A stretch of 64,000 bases of DNA from Sambucus nigra (lineage: Eukaryota > Streptophyta > Magnoliopsida > Dipsacales > Adoxaceae), in contig OX422211.1 in the NCBI GenBank assembly GCA_949130495.1, forward strand, positions 449,266,219-449,330,218, read 5' to 3'. Position numbers and translations under genes: made by a program. This document shows positions 11,481-21,818 of this stretch, in pieces. The notes beneath the pieces are model-generated. The model saw only the letters and a list, made by a program, of their open reading frames with translations, was not told the origin of the DNA and searched no databases. Position 1 is the stretch's first letter. Every line of letters begins with the position of its first letter.

Positions 11481-11645
11481 TTAGTTAAGTGTGCTAAATT
11501 CTGGAACACTTTAAAATAGTGCTAAATTGGCACGGTTTAAAAGTGTTCCAGATTGTCATTAAGCCATGCCAGAATTTGGCACAGTTTTAAACTATAACAA
11601 ATATTTTATATCAAGGTGTGCCATATTATTGTTTTTGGTGTAGTG
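11481..11645. repeat. Right subterminal and terminal repeat of the CACTA element
   Basis: Contains TTGGCACGG, TTGGCACAG, AAGTGTTCCAGA and GTGTGCCATA words matching the left subterminal set. It ends TTTTTGGTGTAGTG, followed by the TSD TTC. Confidence 0.75.
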
Positions 11646-11678
11646 TTCATGTGCTATGTTTGTTTTTCTTCTTTGTAG

Positions 11679-12317
11679 TTCCTGGTTGATTTCAACCAGA
11701 TGTTGGAGAAGGACGATGCTCTTCTTTCTTCTTCGGATAATTTGGAAGAGGCCTGTGATGGTCTTAAGCAATCTTTGCTAGAGTCCCAACAAGCCTTGGA
11801 GACAGAGGAGAAAATTAGGAGGAGAAGACCAATATTGTTAAAGAAGCTCAGTAAAAAGATGATACGACTATCCTTTAAGATGAGCGTAGGGTAAAGGCTG
11901 CAGAAGGACAAGTATCCAATCTAAGGAAAGATCTCTCCTCTGAAAAGGCCAAGAGTAATAAAATAAGGGACGCTTCAAAAAAGGTTGAGACAAAGCCATT
12001 TTTGCTGCCTCTGCTCAAATTGAGTATGCAGAGAATAAATTTTTCAAGGATGGTTGGGTGGCTGCAGTGAAGGAGGTCAATATAGTAGGAGACTTTGAAC
12101 TCTTCTAAAGACATGAGATTGGCTCTCCCCCCAAGATGGATGATGAAGTTAAAGACAATATTGAATCTGGGGAGTCTTCTCTAGTTGTTGAGTCTTCAGC
12201 CGACCAACTTAACAACGTTATTGAGTTAACCATCCCCTCTACCGAGCAAGATAATATAATTGTCCCTTCTGGTGACCAAGTTGGAAGTGTTGAAACTGAT
12301 AGAGAGAAGGTGTAGAA
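11679..12317 (+). pseudogene. Antisense additional ORF 1 of element G, 3' exon (coiled coil and acidic tail)
   Basis: Continues from 5179 across the intron. It opens FLVDFNQMLEKDDALLSSSD and runs in frame to 11894 with heptad-like Leu and charged residues, indicating a coiled coil. After a frame change the coding trace goes on (VKAAEGQVSNLRKDLSSEKA, then IEYAENKFFKDGWVAAVKEV). It ends in an acidic Ser/Glu-rich tail with a stop near 12317. At least two frame changes and internal stops make it dead. Coiled-coil C-termini are usual for this class of Tat additional ORF; the molecular role is unknown. Confidence 0.6.
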
Positions 12318-12492
12318 AAGGGATGGAAGTCATTTGGAATTTTTTTCTTTGTTTTGTTTCTTTTCTAGTGTACTTGTAAGTTCCCTTTATATATGAATAA
12401 AATAACTTTTTCTTTATATTCTTATTCATTTCTCGGTTGCTATTATATTTTTTTTCTTTTATTGATCAGCTATTACTTCGTTATTCTAGTTT
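12318..12492. other. Spacer between additional ORFs 1 and 2
   Basis: T-rich DNA with ATGAATAAAATAAC near 12393, a possible plant polyadenylation signal for additional ORF 1. No gene. Confidence 0.35.
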
Positions 12493-13719
12493 ATGGCCAA
12501 GATGGGACAACTTTCTTCCAATGACTCCGATTTACTCAAGTCCTGTAATAGTTTGTTCAAGGAGGGTCATATTACTTTAACCAAGGAAGAATTATTAGAA
12601 TTTTTCAAAGCAGATGTTATTGATCAAGCCAAGGATGCATATATTTATCTCAAGTTTCTTCTTGATTGAGTTATAGCCAATAATGTGTCTTACATTGAAA
12701 TAATTGAATAACTTCAAGAGGAGCATAATTAGGTCAAGACTTTGCTTCATGATGACTATCAAGCTAAGTGCAAGAGTTTAAGTGAATCTCGGGGTTTTGA
12801 AAATAAATTAGAGAGATGTTTTTTATTTTTTTGGAAGAAGGAATTTATATTGAGGTGTGAAGTTGACGAGGCTAGGGTTATTGCCAAGATTATAGAAATG
12901 GAAAATAATAAATTGAGGAGTTAACTTAGCCCCTTGAATAATCCTCCTGATGATGCTGTCGATAAAGGTTCATCTTTCCTAGAGAGTGAGAATACCAATT
13001 TTTGAGAAGAGTTAGAAACTCTAAACAAGTCCAAGTCTGCCTCCTCCTCCAGACAAAAGGTTAGTCGACCAATGACAAATGAGAATATAACACAAAAAAA
13101 ACTGGATGACGAAGATGTCCAGCTAAAGGCCAAGAACCAAGAAATTGTTGAGTTATCCCAGAAGATCAAGACTCAAGATAACACACTTTCCAACTCTCAC
13201 TTGCATGATAAATATGGAGTGCTGAAGAAACTTCAGCATCAGGTTGAGTAATTGACTTTCCAGTTTCACAAGCAACCTATAGAGGTATGGATGGAAGAAT
13301 ACAATGAGGCTTTTGGGCATTTTGATTACCACTTCAGTCCATTTCAGTGAGAACATTATAAGTGGGGCTGGACCAATTGCTTAACTATTATGAAGGTTGA
13401 TCAGAATAGTAGGCTGATGTACTTGGTTGATCCCGTGTTCTTAGACTGTGACAAATGTCCCTTCAATCTTGAAGTTTGTTGGATCCTTGTGGAATTCATT
13501 CCCTAGTGCCTGATATCCAAATATTTAGGGGACTACGGACTGCATGATGAGTTATAGGTAGTTCAGCCTCCTCTTTTATTGGACACACCGAGAAGAAGTA
13601 ATAGGAGAATGCTTTGGGACTTCAATTTCATCAACTCTCCCTATACTTTGGATGATCCTCACGCAGGCATGGAAATAGTGCAGACTTCCTCTAAAGTTGA
13701 AGGAAAGCGTCTAACATAA
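12493..13719 (+). pseudogene. Antisense additional ORF 2 of element G, one frame with in-frame stops
   Basis: The start ATG at 12493 (M-A-K-M-G-Q-L-S-S-N-D-S) and the TAA at 13717-13719 lie in the same frame: 408 codons without a frameshift but with about nine internal stops. The N-terminal half is hydrophilic with coiled-coil character (QKVSRPMTNENITQKKLDDE). The C-terminal part has an aromatic-rich segment (EEYNEAFGHFDYHFSPFQ, then MYLVDPVFLDCDKCPFNLEV). I do not recognise a defined domain. Position and strand, between integrase and 3' LTR and antisense to pol, fit a second Tat additional ORF. The absence of indels over 1.2 kb is notable beside the broken first ORF. Confidence 0.6.
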
Positions 13720-13839
13720 TAGTTCTTTGTTATTTCATTTGTAAAACAATATTTGCATGTGATCATCATTCATATAAATTAAATGCATTGTTTTCTTTAT
13801 TAACTTATCTTCTTAATTTCTGAATATCTGGATGAGTTT

Positions 13840-14090
13840 GTTGTGCCATTACTTCTACCAATACACTTAGACATTTGCCTATAGTTAGTACCTATTACTA
13901 ATGATGTTATCATAGGTTCTACTGATGCACTTAAATTCCTAAGTTTAGCACCAATTACTATTGATGCTGCCATATGTTCTACAAATGCACTTAGATTTAT
14001 ATCCAAGTTTAGAACTAGTTACCAGTGGTGTTGCCATATGTTCTACTAATGTACCTAAATTTTTAGGTTTATCATTAGTTACTAATGGTG
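13840..14090. repeat. ~60-bp tandem repeat, four copies
   Basis: Units beginning AGTACCTATTACTAATGATG, with variants, start near 13887, 13947, 14011 and 14071, each followed by CCATATGTTCTACTAATG.ACTTA. They lie in the non-coding stretch 13720-14428 between additional ORF 2 and the end of integrase. Otherwise I see nothing in that stretch. Confidence 0.7.
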
Positions 14091-14428
14091 ACAAAGCGTA
14101 TGTGGAATATGTGTCTATATTCTTATTTGGGAATTTTCATAATGTTCTTCCTCCATTTTACTCAATTCGGATAAAACTTGTTGATTTTTATAGAGAGTTT
14201 TATCCGTGATTTTTCTTAACCACGTACTAAGGACTAAAATCCTGTTTTGACTTTGGTTTTATTGTTTTGCCGATTAAGTATTGCCTTTGCCGACCAAATA
14301 CTGAAGATTAAAATCTTGTGTTGTGGGCATCCCCATCACCATACTCCAATAAAAAAGAAAAAAAATGGAAGAAACCAACTCTTTATTAATATTGAAATAA
14401 AGGATTACAAAATCTTTTTCTCGTTAGA

Positions 14429-15430
14429 TCACTGGTAGTACTTTTTGAGATGCTCGTCATTGCAAGGATTCTTAAATTCTTCCCCCTCCAGAGTTTCAAT
14501 CCTATATGTTCCTAGTTGGATGAATGTTGAGATACAATAAGGTCCATGCCGATTTTCTTCCAGCTTGCTCCTCTTCTGAATAACCTTTTTAAGGATGTAA
14601 TGCCCCTCTTTCAAGTTGGTCAACTTCACCCTTTTGTTGAAAAATGTACAGTCCTTTATTAATAGGTAGCATTTCTCAGAGCATCGCCTTTATGTACCTC
14701 TTATAACATATCAAGGTCTAGTCTTCACATTAAATAACTAATAGGGGAGTTAAAATTCAACACTATATGAGTTGGTAGGCCGAGCTCAATCAGTACCATT
14801 GCTTTTGCCCTAAATGCCAACATATATGGTGTTTCTCATGTAGAAGCACTTGCAGTTGTTCGGTATGACCATAAAACTAAGTGAAATTCATTGATCCAAT
14901 TAACCTTGGCATCATAAAGTATTTTCTTCAACCCATTGAGAAAAGTTCTATTTGTCACCTTTGTCTGTCCATTGCTTTGAGGATGATCTGGAATAGAATA
15001 TAAATTCTAGGTCTTGAAATGGGTATAATATGCTTTAAACTCTTCATTATTGAACAACGTGCCATGGTCGGTGATGAAAGAATATGGTAAACCAAATCTA
15101 TAAATGATGTTCTTCTAGATAAACTAGTACACCTTCTCATAGGACATGTCCACCAATGGTTCTGCATCAACCCATTTGGTAAAATAATCCACAGCGACGA
15201 CCAAGTATTTAAACCTTCCTCTGGTGGTCAGCAATGTCCTGACCAAGTCTATCACCCATATAGAAAATGGCCAAGGTGAAGTGATTCGAGTCAGAGCAGT
15301 ATGTGGGGTTTTGTGAAAGTTAGATAACCTTTGGCATTTATCACACTTCTTCGCAAAAGCTGTACAATCTACCCTCATGGTCAGTGAGTAGTATCCTTCG
15401 ATGTTGATTCATTGTAGTCTGCCAAAAGCT
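14429..15430 (-). pseudogene. pol: Integrase of element G, catalytic Glu lost
   Basis: Minus-strand pieces in order: zinc-domain cysteines CDKCQRL near 15330; core with WVIDLVRTL (first Asp); VVAVDYFTKWVDAEPL; FITDHGTLFNN (second Asp) near 15060; then SNGQTKVTNRTFLNGLKK near 14950. The family reads NGQVEVTNRT there, so the catalytic Glu has become Lys. The C-terminal domain at 14429-14629 (LKEGHYILKKVIQKRSKLEE, ending DEHLKKYYQ) is well kept. Internal stops occur. Integrase would insert the cDNA into host DNA. It lies next to the antisense ORFs, at the 3' end of pol. Confidence 0.8.
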
Positions 15431-15599
15431 GTATAATTTGCTTGCCTTCTCATATCTTTAGTCCATTTCCTATATCCTTGATTATTCTAGTTGGTATGTG
15501 GTGATTTTGGTTGAGCTCTCCTCTATTAGGGTATGATTTGCTGGTTAGTCGGCAATGACTAAAGTTGAGCTCTCCCTTGTTGTGGTATGCTCTTCCTAA

Positions 15600-16110
15600 A
15601 AGCCTTACTGCTCAAGAACCTCAGGATAACTAAATTCTGTAATAAAATCACCTATATCTTGGCCCTTTAATGAAGACATCAACCCATACACAATATTGTA
15701 TTCTCCCATCTCAACTGCCTAATACGTTAGTCTTTCTGACTTCTCAGGTTTGTGGAGGGCATACTGAAGAGGCATGTCAGTATACATTTCTATGGTATGT
15801 TCTTGGAAATAAGGTTTCATACGTTTGGACGCCTCAATAAGTGCCAAGGATAATTTCTCCAAGTGTGGGTACCTGATTTTAGCACCTTGGAATGCCATAC
15901 TGGTGTAGTAAACTGGCTTATGGAATACACTGTCTTCTCGTATTAAAGCAGAGTTCACAGAGGATTCAAAAATGTCTAAGTACAAATATAATTTCTCCCA
16001 CAAAACTAGTCGGGAGAGCAACAAGGGTGATCCCAAATACTTCTTCAATTCCTAAAAATCTTTCTTGCATTCTTCATTCCATTCAAAGGTCTTCCTCATC
16101 ACCTTGAAGA
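15600..16110 (-). pseudogene. pol: RNase H-like domain after RT of element G
   Basis: Open piece 15719-16048 reads LYLYLDIFESSVNSALIRED, then PVYYTSMAFQGAKIRYPHLE, KLSLALIEASKRMKPYFQEH and YTDMPLQYALHKPEKSERL. After a stop, A-V-E-M-G-E-Y-N-I and KGQDIGDFITEF follow. This matches the RT-linked RNase H of Tat pol proteins (LEKLALAL, LRPYFQAH, ALHKPE pattern). It would remove RNA from the RNA/DNA hybrid during reverse transcription. Confidence 0.75.
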
Positions 16111-16149
16111 ATGGAAGACGTTTGTATGTTTCTCGGGACACAAATATGT

Positions 16150-17040
16150 TCAATCAAACCATTATTTTATATGGATTAGCCTCAATTCCCCTTTTATTGA
16201 CTATGTAGTCGAGAAACATCACTTTTTGCATGCCGAACACACACTTGGTTGAATTTAGCTTCATCTGATGTTTCTCCAACTCGTCAAAAGTTGTCTGAGG
16301 TCGATAATATGATCAGAGGCATTCTTGCCCTTTGTTAGCCTATCATCCACATAAACCTCTATATTTTTTCCTATTTGATCTTCGAAGACTTTGTTCACCA
16401 ACCTCTGATATGTTTCACCTGCATTTTTATGACCAAAATGCATTATATTATAACAATAAGTTCCTCGGGGAGTAATAAAAGTTATACTTTTCTTATCTTT
16501 AGGTTTCATTTTTTCTAGTTATAAAAAGAGTAGGCCTCCATAAAGCTTAACAATTCATTCCCCGATGTAGCATCCACTAGTTGATCAATCCTGGGTAAAG
16601 GAAAGTGGTCTTTTGGGTAGGCTTTATTCAGATTTTTAAAATCCATGCACATTCTCCACTTGTCATTTTTCTTTTTGACCATAACAACATTGGCCAACCA
16701 TTATGTATACATCACATCTTTAACGAAAAAAGATTTTTGGAGCTTCTCGACCTCCTCCTGGATTGCTTGATTATTTTCAAGATGAACACTCTATGTCTCT
16801 ACTTGATTGGCTTAGCATCCTTACTGATATTGAGCTCATGACAGAGGAAACTGGGATCAATCCTAGGCATATCCCCATGACTCCGCGCAAACATGTTCTT
16901 CCTCTGCCTCAGGAATGTCACCAGTTCCTGTTTAAGAATAGGATCCAATATTGATTGGATCTGAGTAATCCTTTCTAGATTGTTCTCATCCAGTGTGATG
17001 CTCTAAGTAGCTTCCATAATTTAGCCTTTAACCAACTCTG
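16150..17040 (-). pseudogene. pol: Reverse transcriptase of element G
   Basis: The N-terminal lead (RKNMFARSHGDMPRIDPSFL) lies at about 16830-16900. LANVVMVKKKNDKWRMCMDF and LNKAYPKDHFPLPRIDQLVD at 16560-16700 are classic gypsy RT motifs. The motif with the first catalytic Asp reads LLSFMEAYSFYN, where the family has FMDAYSGYN, so Asp has become Glu. The YVDD box is intact (IEVYVDD) at about 16345, after HFGHKNAGETYQRLVNKVFE. A stop near 16515 and others break the frame. Confidence 0.8.
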
Positions 17041-17229
17041 TTTCCTCTCTTGGATCTAAGGTTTCAACCTCAGATTCACCATTGGGCTCTATAGTATCTA
17101 GTTATTTATTAGTTCTCTTCTTATTCTTCTTCAGTTCTTTCAGATCTTCTTTCTTAGCAGAGGAGTAATAACATTCCCTAGCTACCTTTTGATCACCTTT
17201 TACAACACCTACTCCAAAGTTTGTTAGGA

Positions 17230-17430
17230 ACTTCAAGCATTGATGGACTGTGAAAGGAACATCTTCAAACATCTTCAATCATCTTCAATCCTACCCTTCC
17301 CATGATCACATTCTAGGAAGATTGAACATTCTTATCCATCACAAAGAAATGTACTTTCTCAGTCCAACTTTCCGGATAGGTGTCAAGAAACACTTTCAAC
17401 TTGATTGTGCCTAAGGTGTATTTGTCTCAT
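17230..17430 (-). pseudogene. pol: C-terminal piece of the protease of element G, at the truncation point
   Basis: The minus strand reads LGTIKLKVFLDTYPESWTEK, then V-H-F-F-V-M-D-K, and after a stop NVIMGRVGLKMIEDV. This corresponds to the flap-to-end part of a gypsy protease (NVILGRP in the family). The active-site half and gag should lie at higher coordinates, but recognisable sequence ends at about 17430, marking the truncation. Confidence 0.6.
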
Positions 17431-18219
17431 ATTATTCAATCGTGGTGTGTAAGTACTGTACTGATTTGATTCATGTTATATTTTGTTTATCGCCAAGTTA
17501 AGAGATTTATCTCATCATTTATTTAGCGCTAGGGACTTAGTAATAGCACAATTGTCGTGCCATAAGACTCCTTTAGATATGTGACAGTAGACTTACACAT
17601 ATGAGGATATAATTGAGTGTCCCCGTTATGTCGTTTGGGTCAAAGGACCTTGATAATTAATAATTCCAGGTAATAGGGCGTTGGAGATATTCATTAGTTG
17701 GATTTCAATTACGCGACGTCCCATACATAAACCTTTATAAACTTAGGGAGTTACGAGACATTATTGGGTGCTAGAGTATCAGTTTTGAATGATGATGATT
17801 CTATGTGGGGAGAAAATACTTTGATCTGAGATTTATTATATGATATAAGGCTAGTGAAGTCGGGTAGTGCTTTATAGGAAGCACTGGGGAAATTTTTACT
17901 CCACTAATGGATAGGTGGGATAATGTTGAGGATAATTAAGTCGTGATTCATAGGGTTATTGAGTATGACTTTACGGTATAGCCACGTCAAGCATGTAGGG
18001 ATGAATTTAAGATAAAAATGCTATGTCTATTATGTTTGTATAGATATTCACGAGATATAGGGTGTATGGGAGCCCTGGTTAGTTCAATTTTTCAAAAAAA
18101 TATTTGGGATATGGAGGGCGTGGTAATAAATATGTTAAATAGTATGCTTGGAGGGTAGTACAATAAAAAATAGTAAAGCGAGATGGACTGGACTTTAGTT
18201 AAGGAAGAAGAAACTCTAA

Positions 18220-18262
<43 letters not shown>

Positions 18263-18616
18263 TCAAGGAGAAATATCACACCCAAGATGGGTTCAAAGAC
18301 ACTAAGATGAGGGATCTCTCTAGACAAGGGTGGGTCCAACAATTTTGGTGAATAGAGTGGAGTCTTACTCGGTCAAATGCTAAGGGTGGATCGCACATAA
18401 ATAGGATGTCGATTTCCACCAGGCAAAAAGTACTTAAGAATTGCACAATTTTGGAGCAAACACATGGTTCAATGGTTTTGACGAACCCCATGAAAAGGAG
18501 TAAAAGGTACCACGTGAAATGGGATATTGAGCGCGTGGATCGTATGAAGTGGGATGTAGTGAAGCTGGCTTCAGGTGCACCACTCGTAGATGGGAAAAGG
18601 TTTATTTTGGGCGATC
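17431..18616. other. Unassigned stretch between elements G and A
   Basis: No gene recognised. It is probably old retroelement DNA, because it is followed by element A with candidate target site CGATC at 18612-18616. It contains the microsatellite at 18219-18262. Confidence 0.4.
18219..18262. repeat. Compound (TA)n(CA)n microsatellite
   Basis: About 9 TA units followed by about 14 CA units, uninterrupted. Confidence 0.95.
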
Positions 18617-21600
18617 TGTAATCCCCTGACCTGGATTTGAAGGTTAATAAATGGTCAACCCGATCTGGATCGCACATTAATTGTGAAGTGCAATGGAACA
18701 ACCAAAATAATGCTTGTAATCTAGTTTTATTATTGTTTAATGTTGCAATTATTAGCATGTGAGTCCAATTTTCATCAAACTACGTGTTGTGATGCAAGGG
18801 GCGTGTGCCAAAGGCCAAGTAAAAAGAGCTGCTAACTTAAATTCAAATTAAGTACCTACTTGTACAATGCTCTAAATATACGGGACATTATAAAACTTAC
18901 CATAATAAAAGGAGGGAGTGAGACAAATGCTTAGTGGTAACTTATACAAATGCATTATTGGAATGAACGATAAAAAGAATACTCACATGCTGAAACTATA
19001 TCCATGTGAAAATATGTATATATCTAAATATATACTTTCCAAAATGAATTTCCCAATGTAATAAACCTTTTTATTTCAAAAACGTTATTTCGTACCGTTT
19101 AATATCCTTGTATTTACAAAATAATAATTTTATATCTTTATTCTTAAAACTATAATTCTTTCCCATTTACACACACAAATAAACGACTAACAATTGTTGT
19201 AAAAACCCTTAATTTACATTAAAGAAATGTTTAATAATCAATGTTCCTTATCTCACACTCGAGTTGCTTAATTATTACCTAAGATTTTCTTTCAACACAC
19301 GCACATACAGTGTTACAAAATATTCATTAACATTAAAAGCCTTATATAATATGCAAACTTGTGTTATTATGGGTTTAAACCTTATTGGGTAGCTTAATTA
19401 CTTATTAAGTCACCTTGCATAACCATTTTTCTTTTCTCATGGACATTAGTCATTATTCTTAAATTACTTGTCCATATTAAATCAATCAAAACCTTAAACA
19501 TATAAACAACTTAGGTTATTTTCATCTTATAACCCGTTTCTTACCATGTTCCAATTAATACCATTATCCTTTCTCAGAATCCTCCAATATCTTTCGACTT
19601 CACAGGCTCCACAACGTCGGTTCTAGTCACCATATATGCTAACTGTATGTGGGTTTGGGGACTTTCACCACTAGGGACGTCATTCCCTTCTTAATTATTT
19701 TTTGGAATCAACCGAGTGTTCCGTTATCTTTCTAATGTGTTCCACATTATTCTAATGTTCACAGTAATCCACATTTACGGGCCAAAGACAAAAGCCCGGA
19801 CTTAACCGTCCGTTTTTTCATTAACCCTTGGAAAAAAAATCTTTCTCCGTTAAGTCCTCTATTCACACACACATTGATTTTTTTACCAAAAATATTTATG
19901 CTTAGGAACTTAATTTATTCTCACCCACACTAGTGTACAATCATTCATCAACATTTTTATTCATTAAAATGCTCCACTTTAAGTAAATTATCAATTTACC
20001 CTTTATTCACCAAAGCTTACAATTTTGTCCTTTAACGAGTCTTATCTACCAAAATGGTTATAAAGTTTCCAACTTCAAATTTAAAATACTTTTAGCCATT
20101 TTTAACATTTGTTCAATATTTCATTTCACTAAACTTTCACATTTTTCACTTTAAAACCTTTAATATATAAAAAAACCACCTTTTCATATGTGAAAGTCCC
20201 ATTTTCTAGACATTTCAAATACACACTTTATTTATCTGATTTTGCGTGTTAGCACCCACTTTCCTACTATATACACATTTGAAACTTTATTTAACTTTTA
20301 ACCCATAATTTATCAAAATCCTTACTTTTCACATATTTACACATTAAACCCAATTTACTTTTTACATGAGTTTAACACACCTTAAAATACACATTAAAGT
20401 GAATGTTCATTTACCCTTATTTAACTCCATTATCAAACATAGGAAAACATACTTCATTTTCATAAAATGACTTAACCAAGCGCAATACATTCCTTTCCAC
20501 AAAATCCTGTTATCTTTTATCAAGAACATCATTTAATAGATTTTATTTCATAAAATGTTTAGAATATACATTCTAAAATTTCCACACTTTTAAAACCCAA
20601 TTGAAATCACTTCTTTGAAGCCCATTTTCATATAAAATGATGGTAATGAAACTAATTAACCCATAGATGCAAGCTAACTCATATTCTACACATATTAGGC
20701 CTAATATATCTAAATAAGCACAAAGATATTTAACACAAAATAAACCTATGTCAAGGTTAGTTTTTCCACCTCTAAAGTCTCCAGATGGTGGTAGAAAAGT
20801 TGCTATAGGAGGAGCAACCCCCACATCCAAAGGTGGACTCAATTAGGGTTGCCAAAATCCCTTCCATGGAAGCTCCCTTGAAGCTCTACTTATTCTACAC
20901 AAAATCCTTCTTCTACCTCCAATAATACCTACTTCAAACCTCCACCCAATTCCAAGAACACCTCTTGTTTAACCCAATAAATCTTCCCAATATTTTATAT
21001 GGTGATATAAGGTGCATTGAGGACTTCTAGTGGTGGGTAGAAATTTTTTCCCCTATAGATGCCTTAAGAGATTGAGAGAGTAAAAGAGATGAGAAAATAA
21101 ATCGAATGGGTTTCCCCCAACCCTATCTTTATGTTTTTATATTAGAACCCACCATACTCTACTTACTATATAAGGTAACCCCACCAACTACCCTTAATAA
21201 AAAAAATGGTCAAGGTCCGAGGTCTCTAAGAGGTTGACATGTCATTAATCCAATGGATAAAATAAGATAGAACAAAAAAACAAAGGACCTTTCTGCAGAC
21301 CTTCTCTCTCTGTTGATCGAGAAAAAGCCATCGATCAATTAATGGATCGATCAATTGAGTCCTAAGGGTTAATTTTTATTGATCGATCGACTAATTCCAA
21401 AAACTTCATTCTTTTCCTAATTCGACCCTATAACCTTTTTATCCTTTTTTTGTACCATTAAAAAGAGATCAAACAATTTTTTTCCCTACGGAGTATTCCA
21501 CAAAAATCATGCAAAGTTATACTTATTTGAGTCGCGTATCGGATAATTTGTAAATTAAACTTACATACATCCGTGGATCCTTCGTTCCTTTATTAATTTG

Positions 21601-21818
21601 CATCGTACTTTACTAATATATTCATACCAACTAATTCAACACAAATGTACATTGATGCAGACCATGCAGTGTGGAATTTTCCTTTTAATCACTTTGTGCA
21701 ATGCATCATTTTATGTATAATTCTATCTCAATCACTTATGCATATGTTTCTTTAATTTTTTTTTCAATAAATACTCAAAATATTATTAAACATCTATTTT
21801 CTAGGGAGGAGTATAACA
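18617..21818 (-). repeat. 3' LTR of element A
   Basis: From TGTAATCCCCTGACC to GGAGGAGTATAACA, 3202 bp. Landmarks shared with the other LTR include CATTAATTGTG.AGTGCAATGG, CAACACACGCACATA, TAACCATTTTTCTTTTCTCA, CTAACTCATATTCTACACAT, and the TATA-like TTTTATAT at 21134-21141 (read on minus). A GATCGATC-rich palindromic cluster lies at 21316-21393. Confidence 0.8.

Larger units (their letters stand above)
5227..11645. mobile_element. CACTA (En/Spm-type) DNA transposon, non-autonomous, TSD TTC
   Basis: 6419 bp. The left end is CACTGCACCAAAAA (5227-5240); the right end in reverse complement is CACTACACCAAAAA (11645-11632): a 14-bp terminal inverted repeat with one mismatch. It is flanked by the 3-bp duplication TTC (5224-5226 and 11646-11648). 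Subterminal regions hold many copies of short GTGCCAAA/GGCACGG motifs in both orientations, where CACTA transposases bind in studied families. No long transposase ORF is visible. The centre is a ~165-bp tandem array and AT-rich DNA. Mobilisation would need a transposase from elsewhere. Confidence 0.9.
5180..11678 (+). other. Intron of additional ORF 1, enlarged by a CACTA insertion
   Basis: Donor GTAAGACC at 5180 and acceptor TTCTTCTTTGTAG ending at 11678. Splicing joins CGA to TTC in phase 0 and keeps an open frame from 4997 to 5179 and from 11679 to 11894 (133 codons). Without the transposon and one TSD copy the intron would be 77 nt, a usual plant size; with it, 6499 nt. Confidence 0.7.
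2945..17430 (-). mobile_element. Tat-like LTR retrotransposon with antisense additional ORFs (element G), 5' truncated
   Basis: On the minus strand from 17430 downward: end of protease, RT, RNase H and integrase (to about 14429). Two ORFs on the opposite strand follow (13719 back to about 4000), then a polypurine tract and the 3' LTR (3447-2945). Additional ORFs between integrase and 3' LTR, sometimes antisense, are known in the Tat lineage. The gag, 5' LTR and most of the protease are missing: similarity stops at about 17430. A CACTA transposon (5227-11645) is nested inside, so the Tat sequence itself is about 8.1 kb. Confidence 0.8.

Noticed and set aside
12493..13719. Idea that the in-frame stops of additional ORF 2 show cytosine-deamination (RIP-like) decay
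   Set aside because: Every stop codon is one C-to-T change from CAA, CAG or CGA, so the observation cannot discriminate without an aligned consensus.
18276..18758. 160-codon open frame on the minus strand
   Set aside because: It crosses the start of the element A LTR (18617) and has no family motif. The homologous position in the other LTR is not open.
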